From Nannochloropsis salina CCMP1776 (Eukaryota > Sar > Eustigmatophyceae > Eustigmatales > Monodopsidaceae), in NCBI GenBank assembly GCA_004565275.1, contig SDOX01000005.1, positions 1,214,765-1,278,764 of the forward strand: a stretch of 64,000 bases of DNA, in the 5' to 3' direction. How positions within the stretch are numbered: the first letter of the stretch is position 1; the number at the start of each line of letters is the position of its first letter. Below the pieces are notes generated by a model. That model did no database searches and was not told where the DNA came from. It worked only from the letters and a program-made list of their open reading frames with translations. Both the position numbers and the translations under genes were made by a program. Positions 11,873 to 21,748 of the stretch are shown here, piece by piece.

Positions 11873-13006
11873 TCATCTCCCTCCCCCCCTCCATCCCTCA
11901 TGCCCGGCCACAAAGATCCGCACCAGCGTACCCGGAGGTAAGCTCTTGACCGGCTCCCCCGTCGGAAACAGGTGACGGTTCCATCTCCGTAGCTCCAGCA
12001 CGCCCACCTTCAAGCGCCGAGCCAGGTCCGAGACCGACTCCCCAGCCCCAACCTTCCAGTACCGGCTCTGGCACGACGTGCGGGGGGAGGTTGGGAGGGA
12101 AAGGGGGGAAGAGGGGCTGTCGCTCCGCAGGTCACCAGAGGCCAGTACGGGTGATCCCTCTCTCGATTGGACAAGCACGCCATCTTCCCCTTCCGCCCCG
12201 TCCGCCTCCTCCTCCTCTTCTTCGCGCCCTTTCTCCTCTATCCCTGGGCCGTTGCCGCCCAGGAAAGAGGGGTTCCGAATCTTCAGAAGCAATCCGGGCG
12301 GGACCGTCCCCTCTGCGCGCTCCCCCGCGCGAAAATAGCCCCGGTTATCCCTGCGAATGACCTCGGGCGTGGTCTGAAACAGCAGCGCGATGCTCTCCAA
12401 GCTGTCGCGGGGATGGGTCTCGTAGTAAAAAATGGGAAGCTCCGGGCGGAGAAGGGAGGACGAAGGTGGCGAGGACGGAAATGAGGGAGGGGGGGAAGGC
12501 GAGGAGGAGAAAGGGGGAGTGGTTGGCAGGCTGTTGGCCCGTATCAGCCGGAGCTCGACGACAGAAGGAGAGCAGTTTCGGGGCTTGGGGCGCCCTGGTA
12601 GCGCCGAAGGGTGTGACGGGACCTGGTGCTCGCCCTCGAAACCAGGTGATAAAGCCCTTCCCATTGCTTGCGTAGACGGGCATGTCATGGGCCATCCCTG
12701 TGTAAGCCCGGCATGCCCCTCATCATCCACGGGCAGGCGGCGTCGGGCTCCCCGTGCGGGAAGGAAGGAGGCGCCCACGGGTGCCCCGTTGACATGGGTG
12801 ACGATGTCCCCCTTCCGTATCTGACATACCTCCTGCACGCTCTCGCTGACGATCTCGGAGACGATCAGTTGCTCTCCGGGCCGCCTGCCGGAACCCAGCC
12901 TAACACCGCAGAGCTCACCCTCCCTATCCGCAAGGAGTAGGCACCTGGTGGTAAGGAGGGACGAGAAGAAGGCGGTTTGCACGGTGTCAAAGACTGAAAC
13001 AATCAT
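11873..13006 (-). CDS. PDZ plus two LysM domains, soluble protein
   Basis: Single exon, 377 residues, ATG at 13006. Residues about 30-85 look like a compact PDZ domain (CGVRLGSG, then IVSEIVSESVQ and the typical IRKGDIVTHVNGAPV). A Ser/Pro-rich linker leads to a first LysM-like motif near 195-245 (YETHPRDSLESIALLFQ, ending PPGLLLKI) and a second near 315-365 (WKVGAGESVSDLARRLKV, NRHLFPTGE, LPPGTLVRIF). LysM motifs bind N-acetylglucosamine polymers when exported, but many intracellular eukaryotic LysM proteins bind no glycan; no signal peptide is clear here, although the first 25 residues are fairly hydrophobic. Function is unknown. The combination suggests a scaffold that couples a peptide tail to a LysM partner, which is inference. 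Confidence 0.75.
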   Translation of the reverse strand: MIVSVFDTVQTAFFSSLLTTRCLLLADREGELCGVRLGSGRRPGEQLIVSEIVSESVQEVCQIRKGDIVTHVNGAPVGASFLPARGARRRLPVDDEGHAGLTQGWPMTCPSTQAMGRALSPGFEGEHQVPSHPSALPGRPKPRNCSPSVVELRLIRANSLPTTPPFSSSPSPPPSFPSSPPSSSLLRPELPIFYYETHPRDSLESIALLFQTTPEVIRRDNRGYFRAGERAEGTVPPGLLLKIRNPSFLGGNGPGIEEKGREEEEEEADGAEGEDGVLVQSREGSPVLASGDLRSDSPSSPLSLPTSPRTSCQSRYWKVGAGESVSDLARRLKVGVLELRRWNRHLFPTGEPVKSLPPGTLVRIFVAGHEGWRGGGR

Positions 13007-14116
13007 TCATCCGCCATCGAGGCGTGAGCTTGCAGGCCTTTTTGGACTACAACAAAGGAATCAAGCTGCGTTCTGCACCCCACCGGTGACAATGAAGCGA
13101 ACAAGTTGCCGATTACAAAACACGAGAGTACAAAAGTACCAATCCCTCCACCCAAGACATATGTATACCATCAACTGAAAAGCCAACGCGGTGGAGCTCA
13201 CGAGATATTCTCACAAATGCGCCGTATGGACGGATCCCCAGCATAAATGCCGCCTAATCCCTTTCACTCATCGTCGTGTTCGACACCATGTCACCACGAA
13301 CCTGTACAAGACGGGGAATACCAGGCCATTGGCCGTCCTCGACGAAGTCAAGCTCGACGGAGTGCTAGTAATGGGGTCCTCCTCCCATGAAGACGGCAGC
13401 AGAGGTAAAAAAGTACCGTAGCTCCGAACAGATGATAAGGAGGACGCCACTTTTCCAACTGTTCTTAGAACGGACAGAGAAAATCGTGATGAGAAATCTC
13501 GGTAGGACGTCCGCACAGCAACGCATTGGCCGATCATAATGTAAGAAAGAGGAAGATCGTGGGTGAGACGTGCACACCGCAAGAAGAGCCCTCAATGCGC
13601 CATGCGAGTGCATGGGATACCATTCCACGATCTTGGAGACCGAGCCCTGCTTAACGGCTCCGTTTACTTCCGCTCCCTTTTTTCCTTTACAGCGCCTCTG
13701 AACGAGGATGAAAAACAATCATTACGTCTTGTAGGAACAAACAGGCGATCAGCAATGGTTTTTCATCCCGTTGTATTGTTTGCATTGGCACTTACAGGGC
13801 AAGTTTACGTGTGTGCGTATTTAACCTCCCCGTCTTTGAACTGCTGTTGGTAGTTTATCTATTTGTTTGTACAGTGTGTACACACCCACACCCGAAGTAT
13901 AGGAAATGATAAGAAAAGTAACGCACATGAAATGGTCTGCTTGAATACGTGGGAAAAGAAGAAACCACCCAACCGTCTTCGATAAGCACAAAATAATAAA
14001 AACCTAAAACCTAAAAAGAAAATGCGATCGCTCTCTCCTTTCCCCCTGTCATACCCACCGCCTTGCTCGAGGTCATTCGAGGTATGTCATGTCGCACATC
14101 TCTCCCGTTCTTCCAC
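13007..14116. other. Intergenic, no gene recognised
   Basis: Upstream of the PDZ-LysM gene and downstream of the hydrolase gene. Short frames at 13191-13421 and 13563-13853 show no known motif. The part 13860-14040 is A/T-rich. Confidence 0.45.
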
Positions 14117-15166
14117 TCACACGCCTGCTCGGCGCCGCAAATATTTCTCCGCGGGGTTCCATTGTCGCAGGATTTCAAGGAGCTGCACCCGTTGATCCAA
14201 ACTGCCTCCGTGCCCGGCTCCCCGCACGTAATGGACCTGGCAGTCGGCCACCTCCTTTTTGAGCCGCTTCGCTTCTTCGAAAGAAGGGAGCAGTCTGTCC
14301 ACGGTTCCTGCCACCACTAGCACGGGGGTCTTGAGGCGATGGAGCTGAGGCTCAACCATCTCCGAGCCCAACCCCAGCCATTGCAGGAGCCGCCATTCCA
14401 AACAAGGAGCAGGCAAGAGATTCAAGCGCTCAATCAGGACGGGCAAAGCCGCGGAGAAGAACTCGATTTGGAAAGGTGAGAGGCCTAAGGCGGCCATACG
14501 AGCACGTTGGTCGGGGGGGGGAGCGGGAGGCGAGGGGGCGCGCCCGGAGGGGGTGGGAGCGGCTTCTCGGAGTCGAACGAATGCGTCCTTGATCAAGCCT
14601 TTGATTTGGCCTCCGTCGACAAGGAGAAGGCCGATGGGAAGAAGACTGAGGCTGTAGAAGGGCTGAGGGAGCTTGGTGATGAGAGGACCCACCTTGCCCC
14701 AAATAGTGCGCGAGAAGGAGGTAGCCGGATTTACCAGCACCACGCCCTGGATGTCTGCAGTGTCCCTGACATCGGGTCTTTTTGTACGCTCCAAGACTGT
14801 GCCGAGGGCGAGAAGGCCGCCGAAGGACTCTCCCATGACGAAGACGTGTCTGCCCGGGAAAGATCGGATCTCCGTCCGCACCAGATGGATCAGGTCCAAG
14901 AAAGAGCTCCTGTCTGTGGTGGGCATGGTCATGCACCGGACTTCAAACGCCTCTGCCAGCGAGGGATATTGGACAAAGGCGGTGAGGCCGGAACCATCCA
15001 GGCCTGGGAGATAGAGGAGCAGGGGCTTCGAGGGGGAGGAGGCAGGGGCCAGTGCTTGCACCCCGAAGGTGCGAAACGGACAAAAGAACCCTGTGCGGTC
15101 GAAGGTCTCTCGCAGCACAGGAGTGAGCGGGGTGGGGGCTGTAGACTCGGCGTAGGACGTTGGGCG
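14117..15166 (-). CDS. Alpha/beta hydrolase of the phytyl ester synthase type
   Basis: The main exon encodes about 350 residues. The pattern is that of the esterase part of phytyl/diacylglycerol ester synthases of plastids: FFCPFRTFG, then LLLYLPGLDGSGL (oxyanion region), nucleophile elbow GESFGG, acid in VVAGTVDRLLPS and catalytic His in GAGHGG. Such enzymes esterify phytol or diacylglycerol with acyl groups released from galactolipids. The plant enzymes carry a C-terminal acyltransferase domain; here the protein stops right after the hydrolase fold. The exon has a strong acceptor at 15166/15167 (pyrimidine tract plus CCCCAG). A phase-matched leader exon could be 15539-15643 (start MTYRAAWLCGTREK, Ser/Ala/Arg-rich, transit-like, donor GTACAT), giving 384 residues; this is unproven. 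Confidence 0.75.
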   Translation of the reverse strand, partial: RPTSYAESTAPTPLTPVLRETFDRTGFFCPFRTFGVQALAPASSPSKPLLLYLPGLDGSGLTAFVQYPSLAEAFEVRCMTMPTTDRSSFLDLIHLVRTEIRSFPGRHVFVMGESFGGLLALGTVLERTKRPDVRDTADIQGVVLVNPATSFSRTIWGKVGPLITKLPQPFYSLSLLPIGLLLVDGGQIKGLIKDAFVRLREAAPTPSGRAPSPPAPPPDQRARMAALGLSPFQIEFFSAALPVLIERLNLLPAPCLEWRLLQWLGLGSEMVEPQLHRLKTPVLVVAGTVDRLLPSFEEAKRLKKEVADCQVHYVRGAGHGGSLDQRVQLLEILRQWNPAEKYLRRRAGV

Positions 15167-16026
15167 CTGGGGTTGGGGGGGCGAGGAGGCTGAGGGGGAG
15201 GTAGTGTCGACGGAGTTGAGAGATGGGCAGGCTGTTGTACCCGGCCTGTTCAGTCAAGGGAAATAAATGAGAGAAAGAATGTACTTTAGTACCAACCTCA
15301 TAAACATTCCCGTGCCATAAAGGATAAAAATGGTCCGGACAGACGCCCTTAATAACTTTGGTCACGTTGCCGGCTTTCTTACCTAGGACTTGCAGCCTTG
15401 GCAGAATATAATGAGGCTAGAGTACGAAAAGAGGCCACGTGGCTTAGGCTTATAAGTGCAACTATGAGCATGGGAAAGAGGTATGCGTGCGACGCACGCA
15501 TTTTCGAATCGGCAAGGCGATATACTCTGTATATGTACCCGGAGGGTCTGACGCCGTCGAAAAGGTGATGATGATGATGCTGCGGCTGCTGAAAGAAAAT
15601 GCTTTTCTCGTGTCCCGCAAAGCCAAGCCGCCCTGTAGGTCATGACGAACGAGAAAATTGAGCCGCGCGTATCATGTTTTGGAATGTTGCGCATGCAGTC
15701 GCGAGAACGTGGTGCTTGCAACGTCGCTGTGTAGGGTACGCCCCTGTGGGCAACGAGGAAGAAGATCGAGATCGAGCTTTTAAAAAGAGGGGCTGGCGGA
15801 CCTAAAGGTGTGCTGATATGTACTTTGTGTACTCTGGCAGGTTCACGATGGATCATTCATACACGGGAATTATGTTAACGAAGTGAGAATCGGTCAGAGG
15901 GCTCAACGTTTGTTCAGTTAAAAAAAATAAATGGTCCCTTTACAGCACAGACACACTCCTTTTTTCTTCTTATTTCTTTTGTTTGAACATTCCCATTTCC
16001 TGCTCCGTTCATATGGAGACCTTTCT
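15167..16026. other. Upstream of hydrolase, with candidate leader exon
   Basis: Contains the possible transit-peptide exon 15539-15643 (minus strand) of the preceding hydrolase. The right end, up to 16026, is the 3' side of the CIA30 gene and is AT-rich. A 157-codon minus frame at 15383-15856 that includes this exon shows no other family signal. Confidence 0.4.
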
Positions 16027-17260
16027 TTATTGAGATTTCTCTGATCTAGTGCTCGTTTTCTTATCCTCCTCAAGATTTGTGCCCGCGCGTTCTTCTTTTT
16101 TCAACCCATTCCCATCGCTCATTGATGGCTTACTCAGCGTACGACCCTGAATCCTCCCCACAGCCGCAACATTCGCGATTTCCAGACAAAAAGGGCCTGT
16201 CTTCCCGTCCGCGATCAAAAACCCTATAGATTCCAATGTAAATGTGCTGTCAAGCTCTTTCTGAATGTAGGACATTCGGCCTAGGCGTGTCAGGGTCATG
16301 TCCTGAAAAGGCAATTGGATCGTCAACCATTGGCCGGCAGGCAGACCTGTGATATAACCTTGATAAAGTTCATCTGGGAAAAAACTTTCCACCTGCGTGA
16401 TGAAAGCAGGATCGTAGCGACGAGGGTAAGTAATGACTCGGCGCAATTAAATTTCGTTCCAACTTGAAGATCAATGCAACGAAAGCCACTAGAGACAACC
16501 ACCTCCGCGCAACAACTTTCATACGTCTCGCTCCATACAATGTTTCCTTGGCTATTTGAGTGTCTTACCTCAAGATTAGTGATGTAGCTCCGACCGTCCG
16601 TCCTCACTGTAAGCTCGAGGCCTTCGTAGCCCTCCACTCGGAAAGACCGGGGCATTATGACCTTCAGAGCACAGTAACCTGTACGCTTGACGCTGCATAC
16701 ACACGCCGGAAGAGGAAGTGCGGTGTCCAAGAGGAATTTGAAACAAAATTTCTGGCGTCATTTCAAGATAGGACGTCAAAAGTTCTGTAGCCAAGGATTT
16801 GTTTTACCCAAAGGTGCTTCGAGCTTCCAAAATCTTGACTGACAGTCTTATACACGACTTACGTGGGATCTGCTGCGGGCCGCATATTGGAAAGGTTACC
16901 TGAAAAGGTCGCAGATGGGGGTCTAATCTCGCCCGTGTGCCCATCGGTCTCGTTTATAGGATGGTTTCCTGTCGTCGAAACTTCGAAAGAGGCTTCGGAT
17001 TTCCCTCCGATACTGCGGTCTGTGAACACGGACCACTTCAGCTTGCTGATGGAGCTGTCGTTGTCGAGGTTGCCGATCGATAGTATTGGTAGTGGTGCTG
17101 GGCATGATTCAAAGGTATTACACGTCGTCAATGTTAGTTCAAAATTGACGCGTATCCTTTTACACAGCATTTCTTCATGATTCATTGGCGTACCTCTATT
17201 GATAGCAACGCCATTTTGCAAGGCAGGAATACGGAAAAGTTCTTTTATGTGCCTCAACAT
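16027..17260 (-). CDS. NDUFAF1: Complex I intermediate-associated protein 30 (CIA30/NDUFAF1)
   Basis: Three exons (16863-17260, 16569-16692, 16027-16392) with introns of 170 and 176 nt, donors GTAAGT and GTAAGA, phases 2 and 0, give 295 residues. The CIA30 fold reads in order: KWSVFTDRSIGGKSEA, ATFSGNLS, EGYEGLELTVRTDGRSY, then after splicing VESFFPDELYQ, GQWLTIQLPFQDM, and IGFLIADGKTGPFCLEI. This matches human NDUFAF1 block by block. The protein is an assembly factor of the membrane arm of mitochondrial complex I. The N-terminus (MLRHIKELFRIPALQNGVAI) is amphipathic and basic and fits a mitochondrial presequence. The C-terminal 45 residues are charged and not conserved. It is divergent from the HEPN-like gene. 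Confidence 0.92.
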
Positions 17261-17772
17261 GGCACGACGTGCCCAGCGCCTACCTCTGCGCGCTCAGTGT
17301 AGACTTTTATTAGCTCGCTTTCCACCCAAGTCAGCCGGTAATACGCTTTTCTCTTAAGTTTTAAAGAGGGAAAAAAAGGTAAAAACCAGTCAAAATACGT
17401 AGCGGTCACACTCTAGCTTTTCCCCTACCCCGTTCCCCACGGCGTGACGCTACTGCACTACTACTCGTTTGCGCTCCCCGAAAGTTGCGTCTTTGAACGC
17501 CATGCCAAAAAAATTTGTGCAGTGGGTATGGCATATCCCTCCAAACTGACATAAATATGCCCTCCACATATCGCAGGCACGATTGATGCTGGTAAAGCGG
17601 TAGTCTAGGGGTTGCCGGACACATTCTCTGCCCCAGCTGTTGAATTAACCTCCTCCCCCCCGTTGGCTTCGGTCCCGTCCTGTTTGGATACTGCTCCCTT
17701 TCCAATTTCCTTGCCTACCCTGCCTCGGTACCCTTGAGCATCGTCAACTGGTCCCCCGCATCAGCGTTCGCC
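17261..17772. promoter_or_regulatory. Divergent promoter region, CIA30 and HEPN-like gene
   Basis: 512 bases between opposing start codons. Poly-A/T rich at 17300-17400. No defined motif recognised. Confidence 0.4.
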
Positions 17773-18153
17773 ATGGTAAAGTTGGGAGCCGCAATCGCGG
17801 CGATTTTCAAGTTTTTGACGAGTCCCACTTATGCCAAGAACGACTACGAGCTGGCCATCAAGACAAGCAAAGATTTGGAGCACCTCTTGGAGCAAGAATG
17901 GGGCGCCGATGGGAAAGGGCTGCACGAAAAGATAACGTGGGTACAGCATTCTGACTCTCCATTGCCGGACGATCTGATGCGACGCATGCGCTTCCTTGCC
18001 ACCATCCGTAACAAGCTCATCCACGACATAACCTACACGAGAATCGAGGACCGCGCTCGATTTATTGAGACATTTGAACGTTCCAAACGAGAACTTCATG
18101 CAATATTGGTTAAGCGCGGAAAGAAACCTGGGCCAGACTGTGCGATAATGTAG
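17773..18153 (+). CDS. Small HEPN-like protein with C-terminal CaaX box
   Basis: 126 residues from the ATG at 17773; a longer in-frame read upstream has no ATG. The protein is all-helical in character, and residues 79-84 read RNKLIH, the R-x4-H signature of HEPN domains in which Arg and His form the RNase site of a dimer. The preceding helix (LPDDLMRRMRFLATI) and following helix (RARFIETFERSKREL) have the spacing seen in bacterial DUF4145/HEPN proteins. The last four residues are C-A-I-M, a farnesylation-type CaaX motif, so membrane anchoring is likely. The N-terminus (MVKLGAAIAAIFKFL) is hydrophobic and could be a second membrane contact. The family assignment rests on the short motif and helix pattern, so it is tentative. 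Confidence 0.65.
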   Translation: MVKLGAAIAAIFKFLTSPTYAKNDYELAIKTSKDLEHLLEQEWGADGKGLHEKITWVQHSDSPLPDDLMRRMRFLATIRNKLIHDITYTRIEDRARFIETFERSKRELHAILVKRGKKPGPDCAIM

Positions 18154-18323
18154 AAGAAAACAACAAGCTTTGTCCCATTTGTTCCATGCGCAAACCCATC
18201 GAATACTCCGTTCCCGTATTTTTCAGCAATAAACTTGTTTCCTCGTACTCATGATCCTCGACTCGGGATCATCACAAACATTTCCATCCATTTTATGTGC
18301 AACTGTCCACACTTGTCTCTTGC

Positions 18324-18969
18324 TCAGGTCTGTTTCAAGAGGAAAGGGCTGACACGAGCATCGAACTTGTCGGGCACACTGCTGCCTTCCCCCCCCCGCT
18401 TGACCATTTGAAAAGACCCTTGCATGCTCCCGTACGGCGTGGGAAGTTTTGCACCGCTCATGTAGGCGACTTTTTGCCCGGGCCTTAGAATCGGTTCGTG
18501 ACCCACCACACCTGTGTCCGGGCAGAGAGGGGAAGTGTGGGGAACGTGAGGATTCCAATACCTGGAGGTACTGGCGACGGAGAGCTTTCTAATCAAATCT
18601 GTGGCGAATTTTCCAACGGGCATATAGGGAGGGGGACTCGATGCACAAGGGTACGGGCCCTGCTTCCAACGCCACATTGTACAAGTGAGGGCAAGCGATA
18701 CCTCATCTTGAGTGGGTAAGGGCCTCCACGACGAACTCCAAGAGTCCAACATCGTCTTACCGCCCCACGGCCCGTCCCTTCCTCTTCCTCTGTACCTACC
18801 AATACTGCCCTTGGGCACCGAGTCCGTCTCTCGCCCCTGTTCGTCCTGGATGATCCAATGACGTCCCATCAATTGGACAGAGGCCCGCCGGTTTCGATTC
18901 TCGACCCGGATGGTGTAAAAAAAAAAGTAGGGAGGCGGAGGCTGCACAGCCCCCGACTGTTGAATTTCT

Positions 18970-19001
<32 letters not shown>

Positions 19002-19825
19002 GTCCAGGGCCGTGGTGGCGGTGGCGATGACGCGGATTCCGTGGGATTCCGTGACGCTAGTGCTTTCGAAAAGCGAGAGTTGCTCGGCCATGGTCCGGGT
19101 TAAGGCCATCGTGTCGTCGAGAACCTGGTCCAACGTAGTGGGCGGTATGGGCGTGATATTAGCGCCACGCATCCTGCTGCTCCGCCTCCTGCTGTGGCCC
19201 GAACTGTGGCTTGGTGATTCTGTCGGTGTGGCGGGGGGGGCCGATGGAAGGGGAACCTGGTGTCTGGGGTTGGGACTCTCTTCTGGGGTGCCCAACGACC
19301 GGAAACGACGGAAATTGGCCTTGATGATACGCTCCAAGTCCTGCGCACACGGAACAAAAAGACGCCAAATAGCGAGGCGTGAGGGAAAGGACAATGTCAA
19401 AGAGAGCTCGGTGAGACCGGGGCACATCCGCTCGAGGCGGTGCTGAATGCCAAGGTCTTGACATTGCCCACGAGGTCCCCTTACTATCGTTCCCCTTCAC
19501 GTCAGATCTGCCAAGTAGTGAGGATCCATCCATATTTCCGGGCACCGGGCAACATGCGTCCTGTGCAGGCCGCACCCCTTACCTGAGCTTTGAGCTCGCA
19601 CGTCGTCAATTCATGCCGCAGGTAGGAAGGAAGCAAGTTGTCCAGCACATTCGCGTCATAGTCGGGCGTGATTTCCCATAGATGAGAATAGCGTTCGCGG
19701 CTGGGACGCTCCTGAAGAAATACAAAGGGGGCCCGTGAATGCCGGACCCGCCGGGCATCGCGCAGCAACAGGCGGTAGAGGCAAAACACCAGACGGGAAT
19801 GGTCTTTGGAGATCGTGTGCGCCAT
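18324..19825 (-). CDS. LYR-motif protein fused to an ApaG domain
   Basis: Three exons (19583-19825, 18800-19340, 18324-18511; introns 242 and 288 nt; phases 0 and 1) give 323 residues. Residues 1-105 are a Complex1_LYR-like helical unit: CLYRLLLRDARRVR with the LYR tripeptide at 16-18, and after splicing LKAQDLERIIKANFRRFRSL. A Ser/Pro linker and a polyglutamine run follow. Residues about 205-315 are an ApaG (DUF525) beta-sandwich: YTIRVENRN, RHWIIQDEQG, then after splicing VVGHEPILRPGQKVAYMSG and TPYGSMQGSFQMV. The intron calls are supported because each join restores the domain. LYR proteins act with acyl carrier protein in mitochondrial Fe-S and respiratory assembly; ApaG is a binding module of unclear ligand. 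An AG just before the ATG suggests an intron in the 5' leader. Confidence 0.85.
18951..19003 (-). repeat. CAG/CAA run encoding polyglutamine
   Basis: Inside the LYR-ApaG gene, a mixed CAG/CAA tract encodes about eleven consecutive glutamines between the two domains. The mixed codons should make it more stable than a pure triplet repeat. Confidence 0.85.
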
Positions 19826-20269
19826 CACCTGTGAATCTAAGCTTTTCTTTGAGTGAGTATCATGTCCACTAGCAAAGCCACACTCGATGGGAAGACGAGG
19901 CTGGTCCAGCCTGAGGTATGTGCAAATTTGGCAAGCAGACGACTGCGGGACGGGCGAAGAACGAAGACAGTGACGTCACACTGGCAGCCAAGCAGACACT
20001 AAGGCAACACAAGAAGGAAGCGTCGCGATCAGCCTGCCCCGTTTGATAGCTTGGCAGGTGTGATTTCCGTGATTCGAGAGAGTGGACGACGATTTATATA
20101 CCCACAACGGGAAAGTTAAAGCAAAAATTCAAAATGAAGCAATACTTCTCAAAGGGGACGGAGCACTGAACGCAGAGACCTTGCAATTCTGGCATGAATT
20201 TTTAACATGTTAAATACACCTGTCCGCTGTCGTTGTCGCTTGACAGTATCAAAGATGAAACCAGCAGCT
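19826..20269. other. Intergenic, LYR-ApaG upstream and LarE-like 3' side
   Basis: Upstream region of the LYR-ApaG gene; likely includes a leader intron ending TTCACAG at about 19829. No other gene seen. Confidence 0.4.
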
Positions 20270-21424
20270 TCATTCCGACTGATAGATGCCCACTCCATTA
20301 CTTTCCTTCCTCCCAGGCTGCTTCGCTCCTTTTCCCCCTCCCTCCGTCCCGCTAGCAACTTTCGTGATACAACTCACGCTCCCGCTCTTAAACGCTCGTA
20401 AACTGACTTCCGTAAAGCCCAGCTCCTTTTTAAACCGTCCTTCAAACGTGGATAAATATGACGCAGCACTCTCAAGTAGCTCCACATCCAGCTCGATCAT
20501 TGCCTTCCCTCGCGCCATAAGTCTGACCCGCACATTGTGGTGAACACCTAGCTTGCTCAACCCGCCTTCTCCCTCTTTATCGTCGAACTTTCCCCCCAGC
20601 GTCGCCTTCACTATTCTTTCCGCGGTCTCGACTCTCCGTAAATGAGCTTCCAGGGCTGGGACCCCGAACGCGAGCCGTGATCGCAAACAGGGGCTTGCAG
20701 CATGCTGCCAATTGGGCAGATTCATCGCCTTGGCTAATAATCGAACCTCTTCTTTGGTCAAATGGTCTATCGGGCTTCGCACCTTGAACTTCGTTGCCGC
20801 CTTGAGCCCCACCCTGGTGGGGTCCCGACGGTCGTCCGCGTTGGTGCCGTTGAAGAGTGCGACCACTGACGGTGCGGAAGCGTCAGCACCGTTCATTTTA
20901 ACATGTTGAAGAGTTTCGGTGCTCCCTCCTTGAGTAGAATGCAAAAAGTTGCTTGACAGGGGGCCGTTCATGTGCGTCCCTACCACTGCAGCCACAGCTT
21001 GTAGGGCCGTGTACAAATGAGTTTTGCAATGAAAACAGCTCATTCCCCGGTTAGCAACGTACTCCGGCGCAGCACCCTCGTATGTTGGGATCTCCCGCAA
21101 CGGGATTCCAATGTGGGCCGCAACTTGACGTGCCAGGGTAAGTTGATTGTCGGGCAGTGATGCTGACAAGCCGATGCAGGCGACCGAGTTGCTTGGGAAG
21201 ACCTGCCGCACCAATGCAGCGACTAGGCTGGAATCGACCCCCCCGGAATAAGCAATGAGGTTGGTTCCTGTGGAAGTGCCTTCTAGTCTCACCCTGTCGA
21301 GGGCGCACGCAAGCAAAGTGCTTGTTTCCTCCTGGATGGTGGAGGAGGTTGAAAAGGAACTTGCTCCCATTACCTTCCGACGACGAGCACAATGGAATAC
21401 CGCAGTTCTCCAAGAATGTTGCAT
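20270..21424 (-). CDS. larE: LarE-like ATP-dependent sacrificial sulfur transferase
   Basis: Single exon, 384 residues from the ATG at 21424. PP-loop signature AYSGGVDSSL binds ATP. A CFHCK motif follows (CxxC), then NGTNADDRRDPTRVG, KVRSPIDHLTKEEVRLLAKA and SPCLRSRLAFG, the LarE order. In bacteria LarE adenylates a carboxylated nicotinic mononucleotide and donates a sulfur, often from its own cysteine, during synthesis of the nickel-pincer cofactor of lactate racemase; other members use an iron-sulfur cluster. A serine/threonine/glycine-rich insert lies between the CFHCK and NGTN motifs. The N-terminus (MQHSWRTAVFHCARRRKV) looks like a mitochondrial presequence. The frame stays open to an ATG at 21610, but that extra stretch looks like leader sequence. 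No LarA, LarB or LarC homologue is in the window. Confidence 0.85.
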   Translation of the reverse strand: MQHSWRTAVFHCARRRKVMGASSFSTSSTIQEETSTLLACALDRVRLEGTSTGTNLIAYSGGVDSSLVAALVRQVFPSNSVACIGLSASLPDNQLTLARQVAAHIGIPLREIPTYEGAAPEYVANRGMSCFHCKTHLYTALQAVAAVVGTHMNGPLSSNFLHSTQGGSTETLQHVKMNGADASAPSVVALFNGTNADDRRDPTRVGLKAATKFKVRSPIDHLTKEEVRLLAKAMNLPNWQHAASPCLRSRLAFGVPALEAHLRRVETAERIVKATLGGKFDDKEGEGGLSKLGVHHNVRVRLMARGKAMIELDVELLESAASYLSTFEGRFKKELGFTEVSLRAFKSGSVSCITKVASGTEGGGKGAKQPGRKESNGVGIYQSE

Positions 21425-21748
21425 ATTCACTGTTTGTGCAGTAGGGTTAACTATTGTGATTTGTTTGTTAAAAAGGAGGGAAACACTTTGTCCGATGTTG
21501 CCGTTCGTCACCGTAACGTTGACGGTGAGCTTCGATCCGCATGATCTCGGTCCTAAGCACCTGCGGTCGGAAAATAACCCAGCATTCAAAACACGCACGC
21601 GCAGGGTCATTTTACAGAACTTGTTTTGTGGTGGTGCAGAAGCACGCACTTTCCTTAAGCTTCAAGCACTACTACTTCGAGCCACCGCCTTCATTTCGTA
21701 CAGGTAAACCTCCCCTCCCTCGACCGAGGAAAGACAATAGAAATTCAG
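21425..21748. promoter_or_regulatory. Shared divergent promoter, LarE-like and reductase genes
   Basis: Only 324 bases (139 if the upstream LarE ATG is used) separate the two opposing start codons, so the genes probably share regulatory sequence. Confidence 0.5.

Noticed and set aside
18512-18799. Reading straight through the last LYR-ApaG intron, which is open in frame
   Set aside because: It splits the ApaG domain with about 96 unrelated residues; splicing restores VPKGSIG-VVGHEP.
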